A stretch of 64,000 bases of DNA from Elgaria multicarinata webbii (Eukaryota > Chordata > Lepidosauria > Squamata > Anguidae), in contig NC_086177.1 of the NCBI RefSeq assembly GCF_023053635.1, forward strand, positions 97,746,001 through 97,810,000. The letters are read 5' to 3'. The notes below the pieces were generated by a model that saw only the letters and a list, made by a program, of their open reading frames with translations, did no database searches and was not told the DNA's origin. Every line of letters begins with the position of its first letter. The stretch's first letter is position 1. Of the stretch, positions 37,801 to 46,695 are shown piece by piece. Position numbers and translations under genes: made by a program.

Positions 37801-40800
37801 AAGTGGAAGTGATGAGGAAGCTTTTGACAGAAAGCACAGTATGGCAGAAAGCACAAAGACTAGAGGGGAAGAAGATGGAGGGGTGACAATGAATGAGCTT
37901 GAACAAAACATGAGCTTGAAGGAATGAGAAGGGCTTCAAGGAGGAGTTCAGGAACAAGGTGTAGAAAGATGGGAGAGCTATAAAATGAGGACTAGAGCAC
38001 TGAAGTTGATGGAACAGGTGCACGGACTTCAGAAGGCCAGTCCAATAATAGTTAGGAAATAAAAAAGGGAAAGACAGCAAGAAGAAGAGTAGCAGCATAT
38101 GCAGGATGAATACAAATTAGGCAGAGGTTTAAAAGGACTGTGGGTTTCAGTGCCATCAATACCTAATGGATATAGTTTATGGCATAATTAGCAATCCTCT
38201 GTCAGTCCCGCCACACAGTCAAACCAGGCAGTATGACAAAGGAGAAAGAGGGAGCAGCAAGGCTATCTCCTTATCTATTATGTCAGATAGAGGCATCATT
38301 GTCACGGAAATCTTACGCAGGAGCGCTGTGCAACGCCAAAGATATGGCAGGCTCTCAGTGATCCCCTAGAAAAGTTCTCAGGACTTGGAAATTCTTTGAT
38401 GCGGGAGACAAACCGCCCAAGGGGGAATGAAAAATGACTCCAAGGTGGTGTGCCTCTGAGATGACATGGCACACAGAGAGAAAAGATTAGGTACCCTCCC
38501 TGCAAGATGCTTGACTTGGAATGCTGGCAGAACATCCCATAGGGAAAGTCAGAAAGCCGTTTAGAAATATGGGATGAAGAGGTCGTGTGGGGAAGGATGC
38601 ACACTTACTGCTGTTGGATCTCTGTGATGAAGCTCAGCTGCTGTCACTTGTGTGAAGCCACCAGGATATCTACAAGTCAAAATGAGAGGAACAAGCAAAT
38701 TTAGAGGTACGTCTGTGAAAGAGGACAATAACAAGGAGCTTTCCATCTTGAAAACAAAGATATGCAAACTCCCTAATCTAAACTAGATAATAAATAAAGG
38801 GTTCTATTTTTTTAAAAAAAGGAATTTAGATATGTTCAAGTGGGACACGAAACAACACGTTGCAGTGTGGAGTGCTCCTGTTCAGAGTTCCAGCCAGCTA
38901 TACCCTCTTCCAGGATACTACACATCATTTCTCCTCAACAGGGTTTTCTACTCAAACAGCAGTCAGTCAGCATTCCATGCTCACTGAATATGCTGTCCTC
39001 ATTAAGCTGGAGTTTTTACACCACTGTTGAGAAATGTGTTGTCTGGAGGCGAAACACCACCCCACAGTGTTTTTTTTAGAAAACACTCCATGCTGAATAT
39101 ATCCACGCTGTGAAGAGGAGAGTTCCTGCACAACTGTTGTGTTGCGTGTTGTGTGGAGGGCTCCGTGGAGTTTTCCATTGCACTGAGTTGACTTTTCCCA
39201 CTGGCTACAGAGTTTCCTAGCAATGGTGGCAAAAGGAGCGTGTGCTACTCTAGGAGAGCTACCTGGATTGGTTTTTTTTGCAGCAATGGCTGATGTAATA
39301 CCATTGGGAGGACTCGGGGATGAGAGAGGGCGGAGGAACTGTAAATCAAATGCCGTGTTGACTTTTACTCAACTCCACGGTAGCCCACAGTCACATAACA
39401 GTGGAGTTAGAACATGTTGTGTGGTGAGTACCGCCTACGAACTCAACCGCTGAGTGGAGTTTTCACACTGTGTAGAGAAACAAGTTGTGTAAACTGAGCC
39501 AATGAGTTATCTACCAGATGGTGGAAATATGTAAGGATGGGGCCATAAAGAAGGCAGGCAGCTGAGGAAGTACCAGCATCAACCTGCCTTTCCTGTTTGC
39601 AGTTGGCTTTCCTTAAAGCCCTGGTTCTTCTACCTCTTCTTCTCTTGGCCCTTCCAGCCTCTCCTGCCTTCACCCCATTACCTTGTCTCCAGTTTCTTCC
39701 CTTCCTAGGCTCCGAACCTCGTCTTACTTCACTTTCCCTACTGTTGGCTCATGCTTCCACCATACTTCTCTTCCTAGGTCTCTTTCTTGACAGCACTTTA
39801 GGAAGAGAAGGTGAAAACACACATGGGACATTATATGATTTTATTGCCTCTTTGTTTTCTGATATATTAAAGATAGGATCATTTGACAATGAGCTATGTT
39901 CACTATCACTGCTTTAGGTGTTTATATTCTGTTGTTCCTTACAAAGAGCCCAGGGGTGCTAACAACCCATATAAATAATATAGGATTCTTTCAGTCACAC
40001 ATGCTTAATTACAGGGCTCAGTGAGAGTAGGGCACGGCTGAAGTAGAGGCTTATGCTAAAGGCTTCAAGGAAAAGGTGGTTTTGAGGAGGGACCTGAATA
40101 CAGTGAGAGGTGACATCATGCAAGTGTTCTGAGGGGCAGTCCCAATTATAAGGGGCAGCAAGGGGGAAAGGATGGAGTCTTTTGAGGGAGCAGGAAACCT
40201 TAAATGGTGGAGATGAAAGAGTGAAGAAGTACTGGCCTTTGGATTTCATAGAATAGCAGAGATGGAAGGGGCCTACAAGGCCATCGAATCCAACCCCCTG
40301 CTCAATGCAGGAATCCACCCTAAAGCATCCCTGACAGATGGTTGTCCAGCTGCCTCTTGAATGACTCTAGTGTGGGAGAGCCCACAACCTCCCTAGGTAA
40401 CTGATTCCATTGCCGTACTGCTCTAACAGTCAGGAAGTTTTTCCTGATGTCCAGCTGGAATCTGGCTTCCTTTAACTTGAGCCCATTATTCCGTGTCCTG
40501 CACTCTGGGAGGATCGAGAAGAGATCCTGGCCCTCCTCTGTGTGACAACCTTTCAAGTATTTGAAGAGCGCTATCATGTCTCCCCTCCATCTTCTCTTCT
40601 CCAGGCTAAACATGTCCAGTTCTTTCAGTCTCTCTTCATAGGGCTTTGTTTCCAGACCCCTGATCATCCTGGTTGCCCTCCTCTGAACACGCTCCAGCTT
40701 GTCTGTGTCCTTCTTGGCTCAAGGAGTCCGTGTTGGATCTTTGAGCAGACAGGAAGCTAGCGTAGGGTTTTAACAAAGCAGGTCATGTGATAACAGCGCT

Positions 40801-41819
40801 GAATGAAGTGAATTATTTTGGCAAAAGAGCTCTGTAGAGTCATGACTGGACAAAGTTGAGACAATGGAAGACCTGAGAGGAAAAGATTGCAGTAGTCTAC
40901 ACACCAGGTCACAGACCAGCTTTTGCTGAGGAGACAGAAAGGGCAGGCTGTATTTCTGCAACATTGTAAAGGGAGATGCAAAAGGCTGAATATGGGGAAC
41001 AGAGGAGACAAAGGAGTGAAAATGAAGCCAAGGCTAATTGTTTAGTTAATAGGGTGGATGGCAGTATTATGAAGGGATAAAGAAAGTATACAAGGAGGGG
41101 CTTGCTAGGAAGGACGAAATATTTTAGCTTGGACAAACTGAGTTTTAGACAATAATGAAGCATCTATGCAGAACTATGAGAGAAGCAGCTAGAGATGCAA
41201 GATTGCTGGCTTAGTGCTCCTGCCAGCTTCAAAGCCCAGTATAATACGAGACACCATGGCACGTGCGGAGAACTTGTGGAGATGAGGAAATGACCACAAA
41301 TTATGGCTGGCTACCAAACCAAGCCAAGACTTCTGGATTGCTGCTAATCAGCTATAATTTGGAGGAGGTTAAACATGCTCAGAACCATCTAAAATATGAC
41401 CTGAAGAATCCTACTTCTGTCTGGAATGCACCAACTGTAGTTAATATGAGCATGCTAGAAAAGAAGAAAATCCAGGATAGAGGAATCTGGAGAACAAACA
41501 GACGCACACACACTTCTGCACTAGTACCTTATATTTCAAAGGCTTTTCAGTTAATTTGTGAAAAATTAAAATAGATGAAATTGTTAACATTAAATGCTTG
41601 TTTTATCTTTTAAAAAGCATCATCATTCTTTATTCCAAGACACTGAATGCATAATGTTAGTATTTGTCTTTTGGCCTACTAACATAATTCCAGATGACTT
41701 CTGAGCACTTCAGAGGATGACATTTTAAGGTAATGTTTAGATAAGAATAGTACCACCTCATTGGATACAATAACAAGTTTCAAATAGCAAAGTTTAATGT
41801 AATAATAATAATAATAATA

Positions 41820-41852
<33 letters not shown>

Positions 41853-44800
41853 TCTTACCCGCCTTTCCCTTTGGATCGAGGCAGGGAACAACATTAGTTC
41901 AACAATACAATATAAATCAAATACATAAAATTAATTAAAAGAACATAAAAAAATACAATATCAAAAAACAATCAAGACATCTTAAAATACTTGGTTTAAA
42001 ATTCATCTGGGTAGGCCTGCTGGAAGAAGCTAGTCCTTATAGCTGTCTTAAACTCGGAGAGTTAAGTTGATAAATCTCCTCCGGCAGGCCATTCCAAAGT
42101 CTGGGGGCGACAGAAGAAAAGGTCCTCTGGGTAACAGTTGTCAGCCTAGTTTTGGCTGACTGAAGTAAGTTCTACCCAGAAGGTCTGAGTGTGTGTGGCG
42201 AATTGTACGGGACAAGGCGATCCCGCAGGTAACCTGGACCCAAACCATGTAGGGCTTTAAAGGTAATAACCAACACTTTGTACTTTGCCTGGAAACTAAT
42301 TGGCAGCCAGTAGAGTGATTTTAATGTTGGGGTAATATGCTCACCCCTAGATTTACCAGTGATCAACCTGGCTTCAATATTTTGAACTAATTGAAGTTTC
42401 TGAATTAGGTACAATGGTAGCCCTATGTACAGCACATTGCAGAAGTCGCGCCTCGAGGTTACCAGCACAGATTGGAGAGTTGTTGAGTGACAGAGGAAGC
42501 TAGGAAGTTTTCCAGCTAGGATTAGGGCCCCCCAGGCTTGGTGTGGTCCATTTCTACACTGTTAAGTCACACCACTGAGTCATGTAGTACTGGATGTGGG
42601 AGTAGCAATGCCACCCATGCATGGCTCTCATACTGGGGAATGGTGTGCCAGGATAAGGACAGGTGTCCATATGTGCTGCCCATGAAAAGCCTTCTTTAAA
42701 TGCAGGGGGAGACTTAAGCTGCAGTTCATTGGTTTATTGTTCCTTGACAAGGCCTGTTTCCTTAGCTGTCCCTGTGATTTCCTCATTGTCCTTAAGGCTG
42801 AACAACTCCAGCTCCAATCTCTAGCTTTCCCCCCTCCCCTCTTCAGCCTTCCAGGGTCATTTTTTGACACTTGCTAGCTTCCTTCCCTCCCCCTTTCCCA
42901 GCCTATCTGCATCTTCCATCTCCTTCCCTTAGAGGTTGATGCTCAGCCCCAGTGGTTTCTATATGCTGAGCCAGGGCTGCAGCAGTCATACCCCAGAAGA
43001 CCTTATCAGATGGTGAGTATGCATAGAAGGGTGGGAGTTAGGGCAACACCTCATAGGGTCACTGACCTATCATTTTTGGCTAGCCTTCGTAGGCAAGACA
43101 AAAAATTATGGACACCAGGACCCTGCCCATTTCCTTGTCACTGACTTTGTGGTACATCACTGGGTGAGCTTAGGGACAATCCCCTGCTCCTAAACTCTAA
43201 ACAGTGACGGGGCTTGCTCCTTACACAACCAAGGTGCCCTGGGTGCCTCAGCAATGAAGCAGCCAAACAGCCCTTAGCCTTCCTCCTAACTTTGTAGCTG
43301 AATGGTAGGGATGTTTTCTGTCCACCTCTGTAGCTCCAACTTTAGAAGGAAGGCTGGGATTTGTTACACTTGCCAAAGAGCAGCAGTACATGTGCCAGGG
43401 TGAATGAAAATGTGGAATCCTTCCTAGGACTACTGCCTAAAGAAAAAGAAATGCCACTCCTTACTCTAGAAGATACACAAGCACTTTTGATATTAGTGTA
43501 TCTTATTTAAAAGTATGCAACTCCCTTTTCTGGTTTTTTTTAAAAAAATCTTACTGCTATGAAAAATATTAACAACCAACTACAATATTTTCATATTTTG
43601 CAATAATAATGATTTGTTCAATATTCTTATTCTTAAGATTATGAAAAGCTTACCCAGTATGAGATGAATACACCTTCTGCTCCCATTTGTTGCCAGAAAA
43701 AGCAATATGCCTTGTGTTTATTATGACAACATGATCTCCGATGTCACCTAATGATTTGTTAAAAAAGGCTCTCAGTTAATAAGATCATCAGTAACCAAAC
43801 AGCTCCAATGATACAGAACAACAGTATTAAGGAGACCCAACAGGAAATGATTTAAATACCACATTTTAAAAGGGTAATTTTTAATAGCATCCATTACTCA
43901 TAAAGCAGCTTGTATGCAAAGCCATCATTAGATGCAGAGGGGTATATAATGTGTAGTCAGCAAGCTACACAACTTGTGAGGCACAAACCGCCCAGAGAGC
44001 TTTGGCTATGGGGCGGTATATAAATGTAATAAATAATAATACTAAATAATAAAAGAAACTTCAACACTTGCTTTTAGAAAAGGTTAGGGGAGAGAAATTC
44101 TGAATTTGGCTTCAATTTATGGTCAGCGTTGTTGCAGGCCTAATGTACTCTTGTCATACATCCGAATTTGTGCAGATCATGGATCAGCAGCTGGGATTCT
44201 CGCAAAGAACGCTCAATCAGATGTGCCTTCAACTAATTCAGAGAAGCACTTAAGTAAGAGTGCATACTGACATTCACTCAATACAGATTAATTATGCCTT
44301 CATAGTAAGGAGATTCCGAGTATGCTTTTTTTGCTTTGTAAATATGAACACACACTGGTATTGGAAGATATTCTAGTTTAAAAATCATGCAAAACTAAAG
44401 TCATCCCACCCTTGCTTTAAACCATTAAAATAAATCACCACTGAAAAAGCAAATGTGTTTCAGTCTAGAGCAGAACTCACTTAGTGCATGGTACACGGGT
44501 TTATGCTTTCCCTGAAGTCGGATGGCGCTGATGGCTGCAATTTTTCCAGGCGGTTGCATCTTTGCATCTAAAAGATACCAGGCTCGAGCAAATGTGGCCC
44601 ATTGCTTAACAGAAATAACATAAGTGCAGTTAATATATAGAAATAAATGTATTTAATGCAATGAGCTACCCCATCACACTTGACCCTCTGAAATATGGTT
44701 TGCAAATTAAAATCAGCTGTTTTAAAAATAAAATGCAACATCAACCAGCCTAAAAAGAAACTGTTGCTTTCCTAGGGCTGATTAACACAGAAAACCTGTT

Positions 44801-46076
44801 AGAATTACGAGCTAACAGCCCAACACAAGCTAAATTCTTAAGAACATCTGGAAAACTATAGTTGCATCCTGGCCATAGTTCTTGACTTTTTCACATCTCA
44901 AGATACGCCATATATTTGCAACTAACATACTGATTGTATGAAAAGTAGGCGGCACCTAACCTATATGAGAGCAAGTCCACTTGAAGTCAGTGGGAATTAT
45001 TTCTGAGTAAACATGCATAGGATCCGTGTCATAAAAGAAGAAGAGAAATTAGGGGTGCAATTCTATGCAAGTTTAGACATTTAAAAAGTCCCACAATCCC
45101 CAGCATTCCTCAGTAAACACGGCTGGCTGGGAGATGTAGGACTTTTTTTCTGTCTAAACATGCATAGGATTGCACCCATAGAAACTTATTTTAACATGAA
45201 TTACATATCCCTTTAAATACCAGCATGTTTTAGCTTAAAGCACTTACTGCCAGTAAAGTAGGACAAGCATTTTAACCTTTGGGGAACTGCACAACAGCTA
45301 CCAAGCAGGGAAGGGGGCAACCCCAGAGGGCCAGACTGGGACCCCAGGAAGGCAGTATTTGCTCCCTGGGCCTGGGGTCCTGCATCCCTGAAATACTTTA
45401 ACCTTCCTACAACATGGTTTAAAAGAAAACAGTTTTACAGTGCAATCCTACGTGTAAGGATGTAAGAGCCATGCTGGATCAGACCAAGGGTCCATCCAGC
45501 CTTCCTCAACCTGGGGCGCTCCAGATGTGTTGCACTGCATCTCCCAGAATGCCCCAGCCAGCTGGCTGGGGCATTCTGGGAGTTGTAGTTCAACACATCT
45601 GGAGCGCCCCAGGTTGAGGAAGGCTGACTAGTCCAACAATCTATTCACACAGCGGCCAACCAGCTGCCCACAGGAAACCCACAAGCAGGACATGAGTGCA
45701 AAATGTTGTTGTTATTATTTACTGCCCATGTTGTTGTTATTATTTACATTATTTCTATACCACTCAATTATCTAACACAGATTACGCCTGGAACGCTCTT
45801 CCAGAACACTTGAGAACTACCAACTCAATCACAGCTTTTAAAACTCAGCTAAAAACTTTTCTTTTCCCTATAGCTTTTAAATATTGAGTTTGTTCTGACT
45901 CTATACTGTTAGCTTCACCCCACCCGGTGCCTATTTACACTTCCCTGTGCCTGTTTGCATTCTCTTTCCCTCCTTATTGTTTACTACAACTTTATTAGAT
46001 TGTAAGCCTATGCGGCAGGGTCTTGCTATTTACTGTGTATAATCTGTACAGCACCATGTACATTGATGGTGCTATA

Positions 46077-46125
<49 letters not shown>

Positions 46126-46530
46126 GGGAGGTATAAACAGTAAAAGAGGCATCCTGCCTCTGATAGCGGAGGTAGCATATAACCAACAAGACTAGAAGCC
46201 AGTAATTGCCCTCTCCTCCATGAGTTTTAAAGCCGTCCAAATGCTTGTTTACTGAGGAGGAGGAGAAGTTGGTCCCACAACGGCGCTTACTCTGCCTTTC
46301 AAGGCGCGGATTAATTATTCAGGATTAATCGACGCATGAGGCATGCAAGCATCCTCCTATGTCTGTTTACTCGGAAGTAAACCCCGCCGGGTCTCACTGA
46401 GTTTACTCCCAGGTAAGAGTGCAGCCTTGAGGGTCTGGCTGGCTGGGCATAGCCGTTAGCAGGGGGCAGGGAAAGCCCGAGGCGGGCAAAGAGTCGCTCT
46501 CACCTGCGCGGCCTTGGTATAGCTCGCCAT
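28713..46530 (-). CDS. MRPL13: MRPL13, mitochondrial large ribosomal subunit protein uL13m (gene span, last exon not seen)
   Basis: Encodes uL13m, an RNA-binding protein of the mitochondrial 39S ribosomal subunit that acts in the matrix in mitochondrial translation. Six coding exons on the minus strand join in phase: 46530-46504, 44604-44481, 43747-43654, 38669-38609, 29860-29774 and 28834-28713 (27+124+94+61+87+122 = 515 nt, 171 codons plus 2). Translation starts [20 protein letters not shown] and matches human MRPL13 by recall along its length; the uL13 signature with [12 protein letters not shown] and [11 protein letters not shown] is present, and it runs to [12 protein letters not shown]. 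Human MRPL13 is 178 aa ending PPEDYRL, so only the last few residues and the stop are missing. Each intron begins GT and ends AG. The gene is divergent from MTBP, with 165 bp between start codons. No cleavable presequence is obvious. Identity is very secure; the 3' end is unresolved. Confidence 0.96.
28903..28990. repeat. Short palindromic-type repeat in MRPL13 intron 5
   Basis: CCCACTTACCTGGGAGTAAA then CCCCATTAAACG, and TTTGTATAGGATCGCATTGT, match the recurring short element (see 44945-45030). It lies about 70 bp upstream of the exon 6 acceptor. Confidence 0.65.
29285..29400. repeat. hAT-like MITE relic in MRPL13 intron 5
   Basis: GGACTTCAAATCCCAGATTT on the left faces GGGAACTGAAGTCCGAAACA on the right, an inverted pair like the arms of 45497-45626 but more decayed. 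Confidence 0.65.
29608..29762 (-). mobile_element. SINE-type repeat next to MRPL13 exon 5 donor
   Basis: AAGAACATAAGAAGAGCCCT, GCTGGATCAGACCAAGGGTA and CAACCAGCTGCCGACCAGGC belong to a family common in lizards; copies lie at 30350-30470 (plus strand) and 45455-45700. Its right end stops about 11 bp from exon 5. Confidence 0.75.
29774..29860 (-). CDS. MRPL13: MRPL13 coding exon 5
   Basis: 87 nt, 29 codons, in phase 0 at both ends. It encodes [20 protein letters not shown] then QRLHLFADN, the uL13 signature region. The acceptor is TTTCAG and the donor is GTAAGT. The end of a SINE lies about 11 bp beyond the donor (see 29608-29762). Confidence 0.96.
30060..30232 (-). mobile_element. tRNA-derived SINE, old copy
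   Basis: GAGACCACTGATCCATCTAG, CTGACTGGTAGCAGTTCTCT and CATTTGAACCCAGGAACTTT match the 14428 family in the same orientation, with more divergence. Confidence 0.65.
30337..30470 (+). mobile_element. SINE-type repeat, opposite orientation to 29608
   Basis: GGAAACAGGATGCTGGACTA then GAAGGACCATTGGTCTGACC and CAGCAGAGCTTTCCTGATGA are the reverse complement of the 29608 family consensus. Confidence 0.7.
30471..31070. other. MRPL13 intron 4, unrecognised
   Basis: No exon or repeat identified. Confidence 0.4.
31075..31150 (+). mobile_element. L2-type LINE tail
   Basis: GTGAACTGCCCAGAGAGCTC then CGGCTATTGGGCGGTATAGA and AAATAAATAAATA is the terminal segment of the 6480/12640 family only. Confidence 0.75.
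31495..31760. repeat. Palindromic MITE-like repeat
   Basis: TTGTATTGTGTGAACCTGGC, GCTTGCTGGGTTCGCATAAC and GTGAGTTAAATAACCTACAA share their layout with 35335-35645, including the TTAAATAACC palindrome followed by a GCATGTC motif. Confidence 0.65.
31761..33228. other. MRPL13 intron 4; (CT)n tract and one MITE end
   Basis: 32190-32226 is a (CT)n microsatellite. 32338-32400 (CTCAGTTCACACAACACTTT, CAGTGTGAAAACACTGTGTG) resembles the end of the element at 38836-39503. No exon. Confidence 0.5.
33229..33414. mobile_element. About 186-bp MITE, related to 55636-55769
   Basis: Left CCCTGTTCAGACATGCTAAG and right (other strand) GGACTGTTCAGGCAACACGC are inverted ends. The interior repeats TAACCATGG and TTAGCATG units. 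Confidence 0.75.
33415..33746. other. MRPL13 intron 4; left part of a MITE near 33605
   Basis: 33605-33746 has GGACAACAAACCATAGCCCC and GCCCATGGTTTGTTTAAAC, the left part of a CCATGGTTTGTT-type repeat whose right part resumes at 34245. The rest is unrecognised. Confidence 0.5.
33755..34244. mobile_element. 490-bp non-autonomous hAT-type element
   Basis: The ends CAGTGGTTCCCAAACTTTTT and (inverted, right) CAGTGGTTCCCAAAGTGGGC are the classic hAT/Charlie style. The 8-bp target duplication GTTTAAAC is perfect (33747-33754 and 34245-34252). The interior is rich in GCGCCCCCTTGC-type units and has no transposase. It lies inside an older CCATGGTTTGTT repeat. Confidence 0.93.
34447..34647 (-). mobile_element. 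tRNA-derived SINE
   Basis: GAACGTAGGAAGCTGCCTTT, TGGTCCATCTAGCTCAGTAT and a decayed tRNA-like head at the right (ACTCAACCACTGACTTACAG). Same family and orientation as 14428. Confidence 0.75.
34648..35334. other. MRPL13 intron 4, unrecognised
   Basis: T-run at 34860-34871. No exon or named repeat. Confidence 0.4.
35335..35645. repeat. Palindromic MITE-like repeat
   Basis: GGCTGTTCACATGACGTGGG, TTGTGCAAACCCAGCAAGTG, GGTTCGCACAGCATGACAAC and GTTAAATAACCCATGATGAG form inverted pairs. Shares its layout with 31495-31760 and 5230-5340. Confidence 0.65.
35646..36990. other. MRPL13 intron 4; one short repeat at about 36018-36095
   Basis: 36018-36095 (GGCTGTAATCCTAAATAAGT, GACTTACTTCTGAGTAAATC) is a member of the short TTACTTCTGAGTAAA family. 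The rest is unrecognised. Confidence 0.5.
36990..37665 (+). mobile_element. L2-type LINE 3' end
   Basis: Decayed ORF2 C-terminus: CGCAATTAGACTATTGTAGT (the LDYCS block), [10 protein letters not shown]-like sequence at about 37138, [20 protein letters not shown], then a 3' UTR ending AAGCACTATATAAGTATTAT and AAATAAATAG. Confidence 0.8.
37666..38608. other. MRPL13 intron 4, unrecognised
   Basis: Purine-rich from about 37780 to 38100. No exon or named repeat before exon 4. Confidence 0.4.
38609..38669 (-). CDS. MRPL13: MRPL13 coding exon 4
   Basis: 61 nt. It encodes [20 protein letters not shown] (human [20 protein letters not shown]). The acceptor is TTGTAG, the donor is GTAAGT, and it ends in phase 0. 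Confidence 0.96.
38836..39503. mobile_element. Probable non-autonomous DNA transposon in MRPL13 intron 3
   Basis: Left CACGAAACAACACGTTGCAG with TGTGGAGTGCTCC and right (other strand) TCAGTTTACACAACTTGTTT with CACAGTGTGAAAACTCC look like diverged inverted ends. The interior repeats CACTGTTGAGAAATGTGTTG and GTGTTGCGTGTTGTGTGGAG. The 32338 piece shares the end. Limits are approximate. Confidence 0.5.
39504..40247. other. MRPL13 intron 3, unrecognised
   Basis: Pyrimidine-rich from 39590 to 39790. The open frame at 39597-39917 starts with a Leu-rich stretch that looks like a signal peptide but has no other support. Confidence 0.4.
40248..40712 (-). mobile_element. CR1 LINE, 3' end
   Basis: Minus-strand frame 40667-40320 is the standard CR1 ORF2 C-terminus: [40 protein letters not shown], then [20 protein letters not shown]. 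The short 3' UTR ends in GATTCTATG-type sequence (forward CATAGAATAGCAGAGATGG). The frame is open over 115 codons. Confidence 0.93.
40713..41800. other. MRPL13 intron 3, unrecognised
   Basis: No exon or named repeat. Several 60-100 codon frames have no recognisable domain. Confidence 0.4.
41803..42490 (-). mobile_element. L2-type LINE, 3' end with (ATT)n
   Basis: (AAT)n then (ATT)n at 41803-41852, a tail reading TTTCTTACCCGCCTTTCCCT, and a minus-strand frame 42468-42172 with [32 protein letters not shown] and [20 protein letters not shown]. 5'-truncated. Confidence 0.87.
42491..43653. other. MRPL13 intron 3, unrecognised
   Basis: No exon or named repeat before exon 3. Confidence 0.4.
43654..43747 (-). 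CDS. MRPL13: MRPL13 coding exon 3
   Basis: 94 nt. It encodes [19 protein letters not shown] then [13 protein letters not shown], the uL13 core. The acceptor is ATTAG and the donor is GTAAGC. The phase fits the exons on both sides. Confidence 0.96.
43983..44050 (+). mobile_element. L2-type LINE tail in MRPL13 intron 2
   Basis: CACAAACCGCCCAGAGAGCT then TTGGCTATGGGGCGGTATAT and AAATGTAATAAATAA is the terminal segment of the 6480/12640 family. Confidence 0.75.
44481..44604 (-). CDS. MRPL13: MRPL13 coding exon 2
   Basis: 124 nt. The acceptor is TTAAG before CAATGGGCC and the donor is GTGAGT. It encodes [20 protein letters not shown] through HKPVYHAL and leaves one base of a split Ser codon. It is the most strongly conserved N-terminal block of uL13m. 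Confidence 0.96.
44945..45030. repeat. Short repeat, TTTCTGAGTAAACATGCATA family
   Basis: GAGCAAGTCCACTTGAAGTC then AGTGGGAATTATTTCTGAGT and AAACATGCATAGGATCCGTG. Other members: 4149, 14075, 28903, 36018, 46365 and 51765. Common in lizards; class uncertain. Confidence 0.65.
45053..45177. mobile_element. 125-bp palindromic MITE in MRPL13 intron 1
   Basis: Inverted ends GGGTGCAATTCTATGCAAGT and (other strand) GGGTGCAATCCTATGCATGT. The inversion continues through AGACATTTAAAAAGTCC and its counterpart at 45139-45160. Close in sequence to the TGCATAGGAT end of the neighbouring 44945 repeat. Confidence 0.8.
45455..45700 (-). mobile_element. SINE-type repeat split by a palindromic MITE
   Basis: TGTAAGAGCCATGCTGGATC and AGACCAAGGGTCCATC on the left, and CTAGTCCAACAATCTATTCA and CACAGCGGCCAACCAGCTGC on the right, are one SINE of the 29608 family, parted by the 45497-45626 insertion. 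Confidence 0.85.
45497..45626. mobile_element. 130-bp near-perfect palindromic hAT-like MITE
   Basis: Two 65-bp arms, left starting CAGCCTTCCTCAACCTGGGG, match each other's reverse complement except at about three sites and meet at CCAGCCAGCTGGCTGG in the centre. It splits a SINE. Ends CAG...CTG fit hAT; no intact 8-bp target duplication is visible here, though the related 24754 element has one. Confidence 0.9.
45770..46127 (+). mobile_element. L2-type LINE 3' end with (ATA)n in MRPL13 intron 1
   Basis: The coding end [20 protein letters not shown] and [12 protein letters not shown] is followed by GTAAGCCTATGCGGCAGGG, GATGGTGCTATATAAATAAA and (AAT)n. Very close to 2395-2747. Confidence 0.88.
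46365..46435. repeat. Short repeat at the CpG island edge
   Basis: GTTTACTCGGAAGTAAACCC then TCACTGAGTTTACTCCCAGG and TAAGAGTGCAGCC is a member of the 44945 family, about 100 bp from MRPL13 exon 1. Its first part, TTTACTCGGAAGTAAA, is palindromic. Confidence 0.7.
46504..46530 (-). CDS. MRPL13: MRPL13 coding exon 1
   Basis: Nine codons, MASYTKAAQ, ending at a GTGAG donor. The start ATG (46530-46528) has G at -3 and G at +4, a good Kozak context. It aligns with human MSSFSRAPQ. It lies in the CpG-rich promoter island. Confidence 0.93.
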
Positions 46531-46695
46531 CGCGGCGCCGAGGGGACGCTTCTCGCAGCCGCAAGCGGAAGGAGGAGGGCGGCCTCAGAGGGAACGGAGG
46601 CGCCGGCTCCTTCACTGGAAGCGGAAGCGGCGAGGCGGGCTGAGGCCTGCTCAGCTGCGCGGGAGTTTCGAAGGGCGTCGTCGTCGTCTCGAGCC
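46531..46695. promoter_or_regulatory. Bidirectional MRPL13/MTBP promoter and 5' leaders
   Basis: Only 165 bp separate the two start codons. The stretch is GC-rich with many CpGs, unlike the AT-rich flanks, and has no TATA box. ETS-type GCGGAAG cores occur at about 46565-46571 and 46620-46626. GABPA/ETS motifs are typical of bidirectional promoters and of nuclear genes for mitochondrial proteins (known), so coregulation is likely (inference). Both leaders must be very short or overlap. CpG richness continues on both sides, roughly 46270-46770. Confidence 0.85.

Noticed and set aside
39597-39917. Possible secreted peptide (Leu-rich start)
   Set aside because: It lies in an MRPL13 intron in a pyrimidine-rich tract; low-complexity leucines explain the signal-like start.
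40320-40667. 115-codon minus-strand frame as a host gene
   Set aside because: It is the standard C-terminus of CR1 ORF2, followed by the CR1 3' end.
41679-41894. Asn/Tyr-repeat protein frame
   Set aside because: It is only translation of an (AAT)n/(ATT)n microsatellite at an L2 tail.
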